Positions 5,613 through 6,613 of a stretch of 6,613 bases of DNA are shown piece by piece. Origin of the DNA: an uncultured Opitutaceae bacterium (lineage in GTDB: Bacteria > Verrucomicrobiota > Verrucomicrobiia > Opitutales > Opitutaceae); the NCBI GenBank assembly GCA_937902865.1, contig CALFNJ010000116.1, positions 1-6,613 of the forward strand. Reading direction: 5' to 3'. Within the stretch, counting starts at the first letter, position 1; every line of letters starts with the position of its first letter. Both the position numbers and the translations under genes were made by a program. Below the pieces are notes generated by a model. It saw only the letters and a list, made by a program, of their open reading frames with translations. It was not told the origin of the DNA and did not search any database.

Positions 5613-5695
5613 CCGGAAGGTGGCCGTCGACCTCCGGGCGACGGAATTGGACGCAGCAAAGTCGGAACCGCCGCCCGGAGGTCGGCGACCACCGT
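5613..5695. repeat. REP-like pair of inverted mini-hairpins
   Basis: Two 22-bp arms (5619-5640 and 5672-5693) are inverted copies of each other with 20/22 matches, separated by 31 bp. Each arm with its flank is also itself an imperfect palindrome: CCGG-A-AGGT, 8-nt loop, ACCTCCGG on the left (5613-5637), and CGGAGGT, cggcg, ACCACCG on the right (5676-5694). Small palindromic units in inverted pairs are the layout of REP/BIME elements. No T tract follows on either strand, so it is not an intrinsic terminator. Confidence 0.7.
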
Positions 5696-5950
5696 AATCA
5701 GACCCAAAAAAAGAAACCAATCCGTGCCTCGCTCCGACCGAGCGACATCCGGTGAAGCGGTGGAACTCCATCGCCGAATCGCTGACATATCCAAGGTCCC
5801 AGCCACTTCCGCAGCGCCCATCCGACGGACTGCGTTCCCTTCCTGATTTCCAGCCTCCACCTCGGAAAATCAGCCCCGCCGCCCCAGCCGGCGCTCTGCG
5901 TTTCTTACCCGCGCACCCTCGCGTCCCGCGTTCACCCCTGTCCTTCCATC

Positions 5951-6613
5951 ATGTCCAAAGCCATCGTTTCCAGTCTCTACGATTCCGACGTCTTCCGCAT
6001 GGCCTGCCGGCAGTTCGATCAGGCCGCCGACGCCATCAACCTGCCTGACGCGATCCGCGACCGCACGAAGTACCCGCGGCGCTGCCTCGCCGTCGCCCTG
6101 CCCGTCCGCCGCGAGGACGGCAGCGTCACCGTCTTCGAGGGCTACCGCGTGCAGCACAATCTTTCGACCGGCCCGTCGAAGGGCGGCATTCGCTTCCACC
6201 AGAATGTCACCCTCGGCGAGGTCGCCGCGCTGGCGATGTGGATGAGCTGGAAATGCTCGCTCGCCGGCCTGCCCTACGGCGGCGCCAAGGGCGGTGTGAT
6301 CGTCGATCCCAACCAGCTTTCCGAAACCGAGCTCGAGCATCTCTCCCGCCGGTACATGCAGGAGATGGTCTCCTTCCTCGGACCGCGGGTCGACGTGCCC
6401 GCGCCCGACGTCGGCACGAATGAAAAGATCATGGGCTGGATGATGGACACTTACTCCAATCACGTCGGCCACGTGGAGCCGGCCGTCGTCACCGGCAAAC
6501 CCATTGCGCTCGGCGGTTCGCAGGGCCGGCGCGAGGCCACGGGCGTGGGCGTCGCCTATCTCGTCAAAAAATACCTCGCCGACCTGAAGATCCCGATCCG
6601 CAAGGCCACCGTC
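5951..6613 (+). CDS. gdhA: Glutamate dehydrogenase, N-terminal part (cut by right edge)
   Basis: This enzyme interconverts glutamate with 2-oxoglutarate and ammonium, using NAD(P). My translation from the ATG at 5951 gives 221 residues before the window ends, about half of the usual 410-450. It has GYRVQHNLSTGPSKGGIRFH (64-83), WKCSLAGLPYGGAKGGV (100-116), DVPAPDVGT (148-156) and TGKPIALGGSQGRREATGVG (181-200). Lys77, Lys101, Lys113 (catalytic) and Asp153 correspond, with a constant offset of 12, to Lys89, Lys113, Lys125 and Asp165 of the Clostridium symbiosum enzyme. The pattern is closest to the hexameric Bacillus RocG/GudB-like group. The nucleotide-binding domain lies mostly beyond the edge, so NAD or NADP preference cannot be read. 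A leucine/phenylalanine dehydrogenase is less likely given these motifs. No Shine-Dalgarno sequence precedes the start; upstream is a repeat-bearing gap after cfa. Confidence 0.92.
   Translation, partial: MSKAIVSSLYDSDVFRMACRQFDQAADAINLPDAIRDRTKYPRRCLAVALPVRREDGSVTVFEGYRVQHNLSTGPSKGGIRFHQNVTLGEVAALAMWMSWKCSLAGLPYGGAKGGVIVDPNQLSETELEHLSRRYMQEMVSFLGPRVDVPAPDVGTNEKIMGWMMDTYSNHVGHVEPAVVTGKPIALGGSQGRREATGVGVAYLVKKYLADLKIPIRKATV

Larger units (their letters stand above)
5515..5950. other. Non-coding gap between cfa and the glutamate dehydrogenase gene
   Basis: No frame in these 436 bp looks like a protein; the open frames present are Arg/Pro-rich and overlap repeats. The gap holds a tandem heptad repeat (5521-5555) and a REP-like inverted pair (5613-5695). 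I see no intrinsic terminator for cfa and no convincing promoter for the downstream gene. Confidence 0.5.

Noticed and set aside
5619..5693. The inverted pair as a cfa terminator
   Set aside because: Neither strand has a T tract after the stem, and it starts over 100 bp beyond the stop codon.
5417..5860. A 147-codon minus-strand open frame after cfa
   Set aside because: It overlaps the cfa 3' end and the repeats, and its Arg-rich sequence reflects the heptad array and palindromes.

Overview
The window is a GC-rich bacterial chromosomal segment. Gene content, the Ctc-type bL25, high GC and mostly Shine-Dalgarno-poor starts suggest a Verrucomicrobiota member, possibly Opitutaceae-like. That placement is an inference from synteny and style; no rRNA or marker comparison was possible.

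Left part, all on the minus strand (transcription runs from about 3700 down to 1). An information-processing cluster reads rplY (bL25/Ctc), pth (peptidyl-tRNA hydrolase), rpsF (bS6), ssb and rplI (bL9). It ends at a very strong intrinsic terminator (775-807). After a non-coding gap comes the N-terminal part of dnaB, which runs off the left edge. The genes are tightly packed: pth and rpsF overlap by 20 nt, and the other gaps are 34-63 nt. They therefore probably form one operon serving ribosome assembly, recycling of stalled peptidyl-tRNA and replication. The rpsR gene (bS18), usually found between ssb and rplI in this cluster, is absent. A GC-rich hairpin with a U-rich tail lies directly before the pth start and could attenuate transcription within the operon.

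Middle. A 623-bp divergent intergenic region (3674-4296) holds no convincing gene. It carries a cluster of ATCAGC/GCTGAT words, with a 14-bp perfect inverted repeat and 17-bp direct repeats, and a small AT-rich palindrome containing TATAAT.

Right part, on the plus strand. A complete cyclopropane-fatty-acid synthase gene (cfa) with all recognised catalytic residues is followed by a 436-bp gap. The gap contains a tandem heptad repeat just after the cfa stop and a REP-like pair of inverted mini-hairpins. Then comes the first 221 codons of a hexameric-type glutamate dehydrogenase gene, cut by the right edge.

The genes belong to well-known families and I see no new multi-gene system. The most interesting material is in the operon architecture (missing rpsR, hairpin before pth, long Ala/Pro/Lys tail on bL25) and in the two repeat-bearing intergenic regions.
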